Shown: one piece after another, positions 23,098 through 28,752 of the stretch
How the letters are laid out: every line of letters begins with the position of its first letter
How positions within the stretch are numbered: position 1 is the stretch's first letter
Position numbers and translations under genes: made by a program
The notes under the pieces: generated by a model
Databases searched by the model: none
What the model was told of the DNA's origin: nothing
The model's input: the letters and a program-made list of their open reading frames with translations, nothing else
Assembly (NCBI GenBank): GCA_964472675.1
Contig: CAYYLO010000010.1
Span: forward strand, 1-28,752
DNA length: 28,752 nucleotides
DNA from: 01-FULL-43-15b sp964472675
GTDB taxonomy: Bacteria > Patescibacteriota > Microgenomatia > UBA8517 > UBA10165
Direction of reading: 5' to 3'

Positions 23098-23625
23098 ATG
23101 AGTTATGTCCCGCAAAAAGGGTTTGCTCCAGTCATAGTACTCTTGCTCCTGGCTGTTCTCGTGGTCGGGGGAGCAATAGCAGCCTACTTCGCAAGGCAAT
23201 ATGCAGAAAAATTCTCCGAACAAAACTTGGGTCAGGGTGCTAAAGTAAACCTGCCTGGAAATGGTAATTACAGCATCGAGTATGACAAGTTTAAACAGTC
23301 TGGCGGTACTGAAGCAAAGATGCCAAACAGCTTCCCTCAAGATATACCAATTTATCCAAACGGCAAATTAACCAACGTGAGTAAAATTGCAGTTAGCAAT
23401 TCTCCTACAGCACTCACTTTTGAGTATGAAGGAGACGTGGTTGGTGAAATATTCACTTTCTATAAAGAAAATCTTGAAAAAGGCGAGTGGGAATTTAACT
23501 CGGGTGGGACCGCACAAACGAGCGATAGTGGAGTTATTTTTGCAAATAAACAAAATCGCGAATTGCAAATAACTGTGGCCTTTAAAAATGGAAAAACTTT
23601 GCTTATGCTTAGCACAAAGGGATAG
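23098..23625 (+). CDS. Membrane-anchored extracellular protein with prepilin-like N-terminus
   Basis: The 175-residue product starts MSYVPQKGFAPVIVLLLLAVLVVGGAIAAYF: a short basic/polar leader ending in Lys-Gly, then a long hydrophobic helix. This resembles a class III (type IV pilin) signal with cleavage after Gly, but the usual Glu at +5 is absent, so it may simply be an anchor. The soluble part (NSFPQDIPIYPNGKLTNVSKIAVSNS...FTFYKENLEKGEWEFNSGG) resembles small secreted domains common in CPR proteins; function unknown. The ATG is set by the promoter; the frame is open further upstream only through that promoter. It converges on rpoD. Confidence 0.72.
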   Translation: MSYVPQKGFAPVIVLLLLAVLVVGGAIAAYFARQYAEKFSEQNLGQGAKVNLPGNGNYSIEYDKFKQSGGTEAKMPNSFPQDIPIYPNGKLTNVSKIAVSNSPTALTFEYEGDVVGEIFTFYKENLEKGEWEFNSGGTAQTSDSGVIFANKQNRELQITVAFKNGKTLLMLSTKG

Positions 23626-23632
23626 TTATAGC

Positions 23633-24724
23633 TCACTCTAAATAATCCTGAAGTTTCTTTCGGCGGGAGGGGTGCTTCAATTTCCTTAGTGCTTTTGCCT
23701 CAATTTGGCGAATGCGCTCGCGGGTAACCCCAAATTCGCGCCCCACTTCTTCTAGAGTCATTGGCTTTGAGCCATTTAAACCAAAACGTAGACGCAAAAC
23801 TTTTGCTTCACGATCTGACAAACTTCCTAAAACCTCCTCTAAACTTTCCTTTAAAAGCTCACGGGATGCTTGGTCAACCGGAGAGGGCTGGCTTGTGTCT
23901 TCTATAAAATCTCCCAGGAAAGAATCTTCATCATCCCCAACTTTGGCATCAATAGAAGTTACCTCTTGAGCAATTTTGAAGATTTCGCGGACGCGATCTG
24001 CTGAAAGTTCTAATTCTCCGCCAATTTCCTCAGCTGTCGGCTCCCTACCCAATTCCTGCATCAAGCGGCGGGAAGTATGGAAAAGCTTATTGATCGTCTC
24101 CACCATATGAACCGGAATACGAATGGTTCGGGCCTGGTCTGCAATTGCGCGGGTTATAGCTTGCCTAATCCACCAAGTGGCGTACGTTGAAAACTTGTAG
24201 CCCTTTCTCCAGTCATATTTTTCAACTGCGCGAATAAGCCCCTGGTTTCCCTCCTGAATAAGATCCAAAAGTGTCAACCCGCGTCCCACATATTTTTTGG
24301 CAATAGAGACAACAAGTCTTAAATTTGACTGGGTAAGAATTTCTTTTGCCCGCCGCTCGCTTTTCTCTATCCGTTTGGCTAAATCAACTTCTTCCTCCGG
24401 CCCTAAAAGTCGAACACGTCCAATTTCCCGAAGATATTGCCTGACAGGATCTGTAGACACTCCTTCATCAAATCGGGTTAAGGCCTCTATTTCCCGCTCT
24501 AAATCCACCGGCGCTTTTGATTCTTCAACCAACTCGTCTCCTGTGACAGATTCAAATACATCAACTCCGCGTTGTTGCAGTTGAAAATAGAACTCATCCA
24601 ACTCTTCCAGGCGATCTTCAGCATCAGGAAAAACATCCAAAATTTCATCCTGGGTTAAAAAGCCCTGCTTCCCTCCCCGGTCGAGAACTTCTTGTACTGG
24701 TTTTCTTAAGAGTTGCTGTGACAT
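23633..24724 (-). CDS. rpoD: Primary sigma factor RpoD/SigA
   Basis: This 363-residue housekeeping sigma factor directs RNA polymerase to -10/-35 promoters. Region 1.1-like N-terminus (LTQDEILDVFPD), region 1.2 (DPVRQYLREIGRVRLLGPEEEVDLAKRIE), region 2 (NLRLVVSIAKKYVGRGLTLLDLIQEGNQGLIRAVEKYDW...FSTYATWWIRQAITRAI), region 3 (IPVHMVETINKL...GREPTAEEIGGELEL) and region 4 (LRLRFGLNG...TLEEVGREFGVTRERIRQIEAKALRKLKHPS) are all complete. No non-conserved insertion between 1.2 and 2, so it is of the SigA size class. It lies downstream of dnaG, as in the macromolecular synthesis operon; 58 bases separate them, with a hairpin. Confidence 0.97.
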   Translation of the reverse strand: MSQQLLRKPVQEVLDRGGKQGFLTQDEILDVFPDAEDRLEELDEFYFQLQQRGVDVFESVTGDELVEESKAPVDLEREIEALTRFDEGVSTDPVRQYLREIGRVRLLGPEEEVDLAKRIEKSERRAKEILTQSNLRLVVSIAKKYVGRGLTLLDLIQEGNQGLIRAVEKYDWRKGYKFSTYATWWIRQAITRAIADQARTIRIPVHMVETINKLFHTSRRLMQELGREPTAEEIGGELELSADRVREIFKIAQEVTSIDAKVGDDEDSFLGDFIEDTSQPSPVDQASRELLKESLEEVLGSLSDREAKVLRLRFGLNGSKPMTLEEVGREFGVTRERIRQIEAKALRKLKHPSRRKKLQDYLE

Positions 24725-24736
24725 ACAACAAAAGCC

Positions 24737-24756
24737 ACCACGCGTCTTCGCGTGGT
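24737..24756 (-). terminator. Hairpin between dnaG and rpoD (attenuator or processing site)
   Basis: A perfect 8-bp stem ACCACGCG/CGCGTGGT around a four-base loop; on the minus strand it is followed by GGCTTTTGTTGT and then the rpoD ATG. A TATTAT box upstream (24771-24776) could be an rpoD promoter. The T-run is broken, so termination would be partial at best. Confidence 0.5.
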
Positions 24757-24782
24757 AGTTGTAACGTATAATACCATGTCTC

Positions 24783-27716
24783 TCACTCTTTCTCGAGCGT
24801 ACCCAAATCTTTTGCCACTTTATCCAATTCCCCGGTTAAAGTTTTTAACGCTTCTAGATCACCCAGTTGTTCTTTTTGGGCAATACTTTTTGTTATTTGT
24901 AAAAGTCTTTCACGAAGATCCAAAATCTCAATTTCTTTTTTAATTTCTTTAATCTCATCTTCGACTTTTAAATTGCTTGAATCACTATACACAAAAAACA
25001 CTTCGCCAAAAAAATCTTTAAGTTCTGCGGGGAGCGAAGCTGCAAATTTCCCAGGATCGAATTTTTCTCCTTCCCAGACAGATAGTGCCTTAACCAGCCT
25101 TAGTGCCTTATTGGTTTTGAACACTCCAGCAAACTCTTCCAAATTCGGAGATTGCAGAACCAAACTCAAAAGGTTTTCTTCCAAAATTTCTCTTCTGGAC
25201 TTTTCTTCAGTTTTGGTTGAAAGTTCTGCGCTTTGTTGGCTAGAAAACATCCTGTGCTTACCCACCTGCTTAACAACCGCTTCTTCTGACACACCTAATC
25301 TTTGGGCAACAGTTTTTATACAAGCTGCCTTAACAATTTCATCCTCAATTCCGGACAATATTGGAGACAACTCCCGACTTATCTTTTCTTTTCCTTCTGT
25401 AGTTTGAGAATCAAATTTTGAGAAAGTAGAGTTTATTAAAAAATCATAGATGCTTTGCGCATCTAAAACTGCGTTTTTAAAACTCTCTGCGTGCTTCCGG
25501 GCAAAATCATCAGGGTCCTTTGCCCCATCTCCCATTTTGACAACCCGAATATCAACACCCGCTTTTTTTAAGATATCTATCCCGCGCCTTGCGGCTTGAT
25601 CTCCCGCAAAATCTGCGTCCAGTGCTAAATAAACTTGAGAGCAAAACCTGCTAACAAGCTGTGCCTGCTCCGGAGTGAAAGCCGAACCTTTGATGGCAAC
25701 AACATTTTTTATCCCTGCCTGATAAGAAGACAAAAGGTCAAACTCCCCCTCGACAACAATGGCAAATCCGGCTTTTTTAATATCCTGTTTGGTAATGTTT
25801 AAACCAAACAAATTGTTACCCTTTTTATAAACCAGCGTGTCGGGACTGTTTATATATTTTGCTATTTCCCCTCCGTCTTTGACTACTCTTCCCGAAAACC
25901 CCAAGACATTTCCGTAGTGGTCTGAGAGCGGGAAAATTACCCGCCCGCGAAAACGATCAAAATATTGACCATTGCGCAAAACGCTAAGGCCCGCTTTAAC
26001 AATTATTTCCGGTTTGTAGCCTCTTTTTTTGGCCAAAAAATTAAAAAGTGTGTCTGGCCTGTCTGGGGCAAAACCAATTTTAAAAAGCTTAACTGTTTCT
26101 AAAGTTATTCCACGGCCTGCTAAATATTGCCGCGCCGGCTCGCCCAAAGGATGCTCAGTTAATAAATAGTGATAAAACTCGGCGGTTAAAAAATTGACTT
26201 TATAAAGCTCTTCTTTTTCTTCATAGCCCGCAAAGCCCTGGACAGGTCGCAACTTAATACCAGCTCTATCAGCCAACATTTTTAAAGCCTGTGGAAAATC
26301 TATCTTTTCATAGTCTTCTAAAAATTTATAAACGTCTCCGCCGGTTCCACAATTGGCAACTGCAAAATTATTCGCAACATATGAGTGCTCTTGATCAACG
26401 GTTAGGTTATAAACCTTCCCAGAAAACCTTCTTCTAGAAACTTTCAAAATTGGTAAAATCCAATACGAAACACCTTCGCCTGTCAGATAAACATGATGAA
26501 ATTTTGATACCTTCGGATTCGTTGACCAGGAAATAGTAAAAGCACTTTTGTGGTGTATATTTTTTTTGTCATACTTTTCTTTGCTTACGCTACGAGATGG
26601 AAAATATCCTAACCGGAGTAATACGTCTACCAACTGCTCCGATAATGTTCTTGAAACGGTAGTAATCGAATGTCTAACCGTTTTTACTCTTTTACCAATT
26701 TTTACCCTGGTTCCGTCTCCTTTATATATGGCTTCCAAGAGAGTCTTCTGTTTCTCCAACGGCAGCTGGCAGAAAACAAAAGGTACATGTTTGTTTTCTG
26801 CTCCCTTACCGCATAGTTCTTCAAACACATTGGCTAAAATTGAGTTGCAAGCTGTTATTTCTAAGCCACTTTTTCCACTGTTTTCTGATCTTCTGTGAAT
26901 AGATGCACTTATGCCGAATATCTTTTTAACAAGGCAAACAATCTCGCTCGCAAAATCCTCCTCATGGCTACCCAAACTAAACCTAACATATGCTCTGTGT
27001 GCACTACCTTCTGCGATATAATATCCAATTAACTTTAGTAGATCTTCTCTAACTTTAATTTGAAGCAATGGTATTAAGGGTTTGGTGCCGTGTGGCGGCC
27101 ATTTTTTAGTAATGTATTGACTTAGATCTAGTATCTTAATATTTCGTATGGTTTTATCTATGGGGTACAGAAGCGACATCCCTTTTGTTAAACTGAGCGC
27201 TTCAACTTTTTCGATAGGAAAATATTTGGCAATTTTTTTAGCCGTTCTTGCAATCGAGTAATTTCTATAAAAATTTAATCTTTTAGAGAGATATTTATAA
27301 TTGTTCTTATATAGAGCTGATCCCCCAACTGTATACACAAAATGATCCTCAGTGAGACTTACCGGTTCTAACAATAGACTCGTTTTAACTGTGATTAAAT
27401 TGCCCTTATAGCTGCGATCATGTGTAATTAATACTTTCTTAACGCGCCCCTTTCCAGAAATTACATATTCACCATTTACAATTTCTTCAATCTTATGATA
27501 GCCAAATGGAGTTTTTACATATTGTCCGGCCGGAAAACAACCAAAACATTTAAAAATCTGAAGTTCTTGGGAAACCATAAAAGAAGGACTTTTTTCGCCA
27601 TGAAAGGGGCAAAGACCTTTGTAGTTTCTCCCGGCTTTTTTTAAATCAACATACTCGCCAATAATCTCGACAATATCGGTTTTTCTCTTGATCTCGTCAA
27701 TTTGGTTGTCTGCCAT
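24783..27716 (-). CDS. dnaG: DNA primase DnaG, intein-interrupted
   Basis: DnaG makes RNA primers at the replication fork. The full product is 977 residues; after removal of the intein (60-455) it is 581, normal for the family. The CHC2 zinc site is C36, H39, C57 plus C456, the last being the first residue after the intein. The RNA polymerase core follows (DRFRGRVIFPLSDHYGNVLGFSGR) with a TOPRIM domain: VVEGEFDLLSSYQAG, LALDADFAGDQAARRG and DPDD. A C-terminal helical domain for helicase binding follows. I start at ATG 27716: the family begins MADNQIDEIKRKTDIVEIIG, and a TATACT box lies eight bases upstream. Upstream extension to 27797 is spurious. Confidence 0.96.
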   Translation of the reverse strand: MADNQIDEIKRKTDIVEIIGEYVDLKKAGRNYKGLCPFHGEKSPSFMVSQELQIFKCFGCFPAGQYVKTPFGYHKIEEIVNGEYVISGKGRVKKVLITHDRSYKGNLITVKTSLLLEPVSLTEDHFVYTVGGSALYKNNYKYLSKRLNFYRNYSIARTAKKIAKYFPIEKVEALSLTKGMSLLYPIDKTIRNIKILDLSQYITKKWPPHGTKPLIPLLQIKVREDLLKLIGYYIAEGSAHRAYVRFSLGSHEEDFASEIVCLVKKIFGISASIHRRSENSGKSGLEITACNSILANVFEELCGKGAENKHVPFVFCQLPLEKQKTLLEAIYKGDGTRVKIGKRVKTVRHSITTVSRTLSEQLVDVLLRLGYFPSRSVSKEKYDKKNIHHKSAFTISWSTNPKVSKFHHVYLTGEGVSYWILPILKVSRRRFSGKVYNLTVDQEHSYVANNFAVANCGTGGDVYKFLEDYEKIDFPQALKMLADRAGIKLRPVQGFAGYEEKEELYKVNFLTAEFYHYLLTEHPLGEPARQYLAGRGITLETVKLFKIGFAPDRPDTLFNFLAKKRGYKPEIIVKAGLSVLRNGQYFDRFRGRVIFPLSDHYGNVLGFSGRVVKDGGEIAKYINSPDTLVYKKGNNLFGLNITKQDIKKAGFAIVVEGEFDLLSSYQAGIKNVVAIKGSAFTPEQAQLVSRFCSQVYLALDADFAGDQAARRGIDILKKAGVDIRVVKMGDGAKDPDDFARKHAESFKNAVLDAQSIYDFLINSTFSKFDSQTTEGKEKISRELSPILSGIEDEIVKAACIKTVAQRLGVSEEAVVKQVGKHRMFSSQQSAELSTKTEEKSRREILEENLLSLVLQSPNLEEFAGVFKTNKALRLVKALSVWEGEKFDPGKFAASLPAELKDFFGEVFFVYSDSSNLKVEDEIKEIKKEIEILDLRERLLQITKSIAQKEQLGDLEALKTLTGELDKVAKDLGTLEKE
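26352..27539 (-). mobile_element. LAGLIDADG intein in the DnaG zinc motif, 396 residues
   Basis: Begins at Cys60 (CFPAGQYVKTPFG) and ends at Asn455 (FAVAN), followed by Cys456 as +1 nucleophile. Removal restores KCFG-CGTGGDVYKF, the expected zinc-finger sequence. Block B is LTEDH (121-125). Two dodecapeptide motifs, KLIGYYIAEGS (E236) and LLEAIYKGDGT (D334), mark a probably active DOD homing endonuclease. The penultimate residue is Ala instead of the usual His. The block before the C-terminus is KVYNLTVDQEHSYVANN. Confidence 0.95.
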
Positions 27717-27724
27717 TTGAGGCA

Positions 27725-27730
27725 AGTATA
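27725..27730 (-). promoter_or_regulatory. -10 box of dnaG
   Basis: TATACT on the minus strand ends eight bases before the dnaG ATG, so the mRNA should be leaderless or nearly so. No convincing -35 was found. Confidence 0.55.
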
Positions 27731-27747
27731 CAGGAGAAGTGAAGACA

Positions 27748-28149
27748 TTACTCTTCGATACGCTTAACCCACGAAATCCTGTTGAAATGATGGTCAAAAG
27801 AATAAATCTTTTTGACCTTTTTACTTTTCATTAAAATTGCCTGGTACGCGTCTGGAAAGTCTATGTTTTTCGTCAAATAAACGCCGAAAGCCTCTTTAAG
27901 TATTTTCAACTTTTCAGTCTTCACTCCTTCTAATGCCAAAATGAAAAGTAATTTCTCGCAAATTTCTTTTTTTGGACGCTTATAGAACCTTTCTAGACTG
28001 AAAACAACCTCCGTTAGAGCAACTAAACTTATAAAAACTTTGATCTTGTCCGCCTCGACATCACTGAAAATATCTCTAGCTTTTGGGGAATAAACCGGAT
28101 GGTCGTTGAGTACAAAACGTAGGATTACATTTGTATCAATGAAAATCAT
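27748..28149 (-). CDS. PIN-domain toxin of a VapBC-type module (module 2)
   Basis: A 133-residue PIN-domain protein with all active-site acids: D5 in IFIDTNVILRF, E47 in LTEVVFSLERFY, D100 in DFPDAYQAIL and D119 in SFDHHF. It overlaps its antitoxin by four bases (ATGA), so translation is coupled. Its sequence is clearly different from the toxin of module 1, so the two modules are not recent duplicates. It ends 31 bases before dnaG, whose promoter lies in that gap. RNA target unknown. Confidence 0.9.
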   Translation of the reverse strand: MIFIDTNVILRFVLNDHPVYSPKARDIFSDVEADKIKVFISLVALTEVVFSLERFYKRPKKEICEKLLFILALEGVKTEKLKILKEAFGVYLTKNIDFPDAYQAILMKSKKVKKIYSFDHHFNRISWVKRIEE

Positions 28150-28454
28150 TTACTTTTAGAGGAATTACCTTCTAATGTGCGGCGATCTCTCTCTGTCGCA
28201 GCTTCAGGCCATGCTTGACTTTCCCACTCAACAAGCTCTTGTATGCTTTTAAACTTTGGTGTTTCTACCTGCGGTTTTATAGAACCGTAAAGGTGCATTA
28301 TAGAAACCCGCTTTGCAAGTTTTACCTTAACTTCCTTTTGGGGTGTTACCACAAATTTCACCTTGTCTCCGGTTTTTAGTTTGAGTAGCCGACGTACTTG
28401 GACAGGTAGAGTTACTTGTCCTTTTTGGGTAATAGTCGTCGCTGGAATTTGCAT
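28146..28454 (-). CDS. AbrB/MazE-type antitoxin (module 2)
   Basis: The 102-residue product has an N-terminal SpoVT/AbrB domain (TTITQKGQVTLPVQVRRLLKLKTGDKVKFVV) and a longer C-terminal tail (KFKSIQELVEWESQAWPEAATERDRRTLEG) that would block the PIN active site. It sits under a consensus promoter with direct repeats around the -10 box, likely its own operator. The ATG is 12 bases after the -10. Confidence 0.9.
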   Translation of the reverse strand: MQIPATTITQKGQVTLPVQVRRLLKLKTGDKVKFVVTPQKEVKVKLAKRVSIMHLYGSIKPQVETPKFKSIQELVEWESQAWPEAATERDRRTLEGNSSKSK

Positions 28455-28455
28455 G

Positions 28456-28495
28456 GTATTACCTAAATTATAGTATTACCAAAGTTTTAAGTCAA
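28456..28495 (-). promoter_or_regulatory. Promoter and direct-repeat operator of toxin-antitoxin module 2
   Basis: Minus strand TTGACT (28490-28495), 17-base spacer, TATAAT (28467-28472). GTATTACC (plus strand) occurs twice, at 28456-28463 and 28473-28480, 17 bases apart and on either side of the -10. Confidence 0.8.
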
Positions 28496-28662
28496 GACTC
28501 AACGATAGGAGTAATAAATGAGGGGGCCGTACCATAGGATTCATTGTTGAGTGTCCTTGCCACCTCGAGAGATGGTATGAATTCGGACGAATTGATTGGG
28601 TTGGGGAGCTGGAGTATCCGGAGTGGACGAATAAAGAAGTGAATAGGTTTCTACAATACTGA

Positions 28663-28691
28663 TTGCTCTCTTGCCAAATTTGTTTCATACT
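28663..28691 (+). promoter_or_regulatory. Candidate promoter of the TspO-like gene
   Basis: TTGCTC (28663-28668), 17-base spacer, CATACT (28686-28691); the ATG follows eight bases later. Confidence 0.45.
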
Positions 28692-28699
28692 AAAGGTAG

Positions 28700-28752
28700 A
28701 TGAAAGACTTGCCCAAACTTATTGTTTCCGTGATTGGCTGTGAATTAGTTGG
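28700..28752 (+). CDS. Start of a probable TspO/MBR-family protein (3' partial)
   Basis: Only 17 codons are visible, MKDLPKLIVSVIGCELV, before the window ends. A short basic start running into a hydrophobic helix with a Cys-Glu-Leu pattern resembles the first helix of TspO/MBR tryptophan-rich sensory proteins in related genomes. The assignment is tentative because so little is seen. A promoter-like pair directly upstream supports a real start. Confidence 0.45.
   Translation, partial: MKDLPKLIVSVIGCELV

Noticed and set aside
21120..24724. Alternative genetic code (TGA as Gly, as in Gracilibacteria/SR1)
   Set aside because: TGA is the natural stop of several genes here (FemAB-like, GT39-like, rpoD, groEL), and no conserved domain contains an in-frame TGA.
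27717..27797. N-terminal extension of DnaG by 27 residues
   Set aside because: The extension covers the -10 box and overlaps the toxin gene; DnaG homology starts at the Met encoded at 27716.
1..28752. CRISPR array or insertion sequence
   Set aside because: No regularly spaced identical repeats, and no transposase or terminal inverted repeats of a mobile element, were seen. The inteins are the only mobile elements supported.

Overview
The window looks like chromosomal DNA of a Candidate Phyla Radiation (Patescibacteria) bacterium, most likely in or near Microgenomates; this is an inference. It rests on moderately AT-rich DNA, short proteins, almost no Shine-Dalgarno sequences, -10 boxes placed directly in front of start codons, N-termini of the KGFAPV type, FemAB-like proteins, and inteins in core replication/repair genes. 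Standard stop usage fits: TGA acts as a stop throughout.

Layout. 1-1268: two FemAB-like aminoacyltransferase genes (the first cut by the window edge) and a terminator. 1377-6422 (minus): rmuC, then a UvrD-type helicase fused to a PD-(D/E)XK nuclease and interrupted by a 362-residue intein. 6498-8658 (plus): a small membrane protein, a TrpR/YerC-like regulator and methionyl-tRNA synthetase. 8733-15777 (plus): a tightly packed six-gene surface-glycan cluster (GT2, two large multi-pass GT-C-like proteins, a small membrane protein, a WecA/MraY-like phosphosugar transferase and a UbiA-type polyprenyl-phosphate transferase). 15945-17925: a PEGA/SH3 envelope protein, tRNA-Cys(GCA) and an M23 peptidase behind a strong promoter followed at once by a terminator. 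17922-18615 (minus): vapBC-type toxin-antitoxin module 1. 18812-20746 (minus): groES-groEL with a half-CIRCE operator. 20819-21481: a promoter, a structured leader or small RNA with terminator, and an isolated GC-richer small gene with a real Shine-Dalgarno. 21480-23625: a zinc-ribbon hypothetical, a membrane protein, a possible micro-ORF, an rpoD-like 3' fossil and a membrane-anchored protein. 23633-27716 (minus): dnaG (interrupted by a 396-residue intein) followed by rpoD. 27748-28454 (minus): vapBC-type module 2. 28700-end: the start of a probable TspO/MBR gene.

How the genes fit together. The dnaG-rpoD pair is the core of the bacterial macromolecular synthesis operon. The glycan cluster plausibly starts a lipid-linked sugar on a polyprenyl phosphate (WecA-like), makes a polyprenyl-phosphate pentose donor (UbiA-like) and assembles or transfers sugars with the GT2 and GT-C proteins. 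The FemAB, M23 and PEGA/SH3 genes also act at the envelope. Both toxin-antitoxin modules carry visible operator-like repeats on their own promoters.

Most notable points: two unrelated inteins at catalytic or metal-binding motifs of neighbouring DNA-metabolism genes, one apparently with a GIY-YIG-like insert rather than LAGLIDADG and the other with Ala at the penultimate position; recurrent leaderless promoters; a fossil of the last codons of rpoD differing from the live gene only by synonymous changes; and a leader RNA with two competing copies of the same anti-CCTCCC strand.
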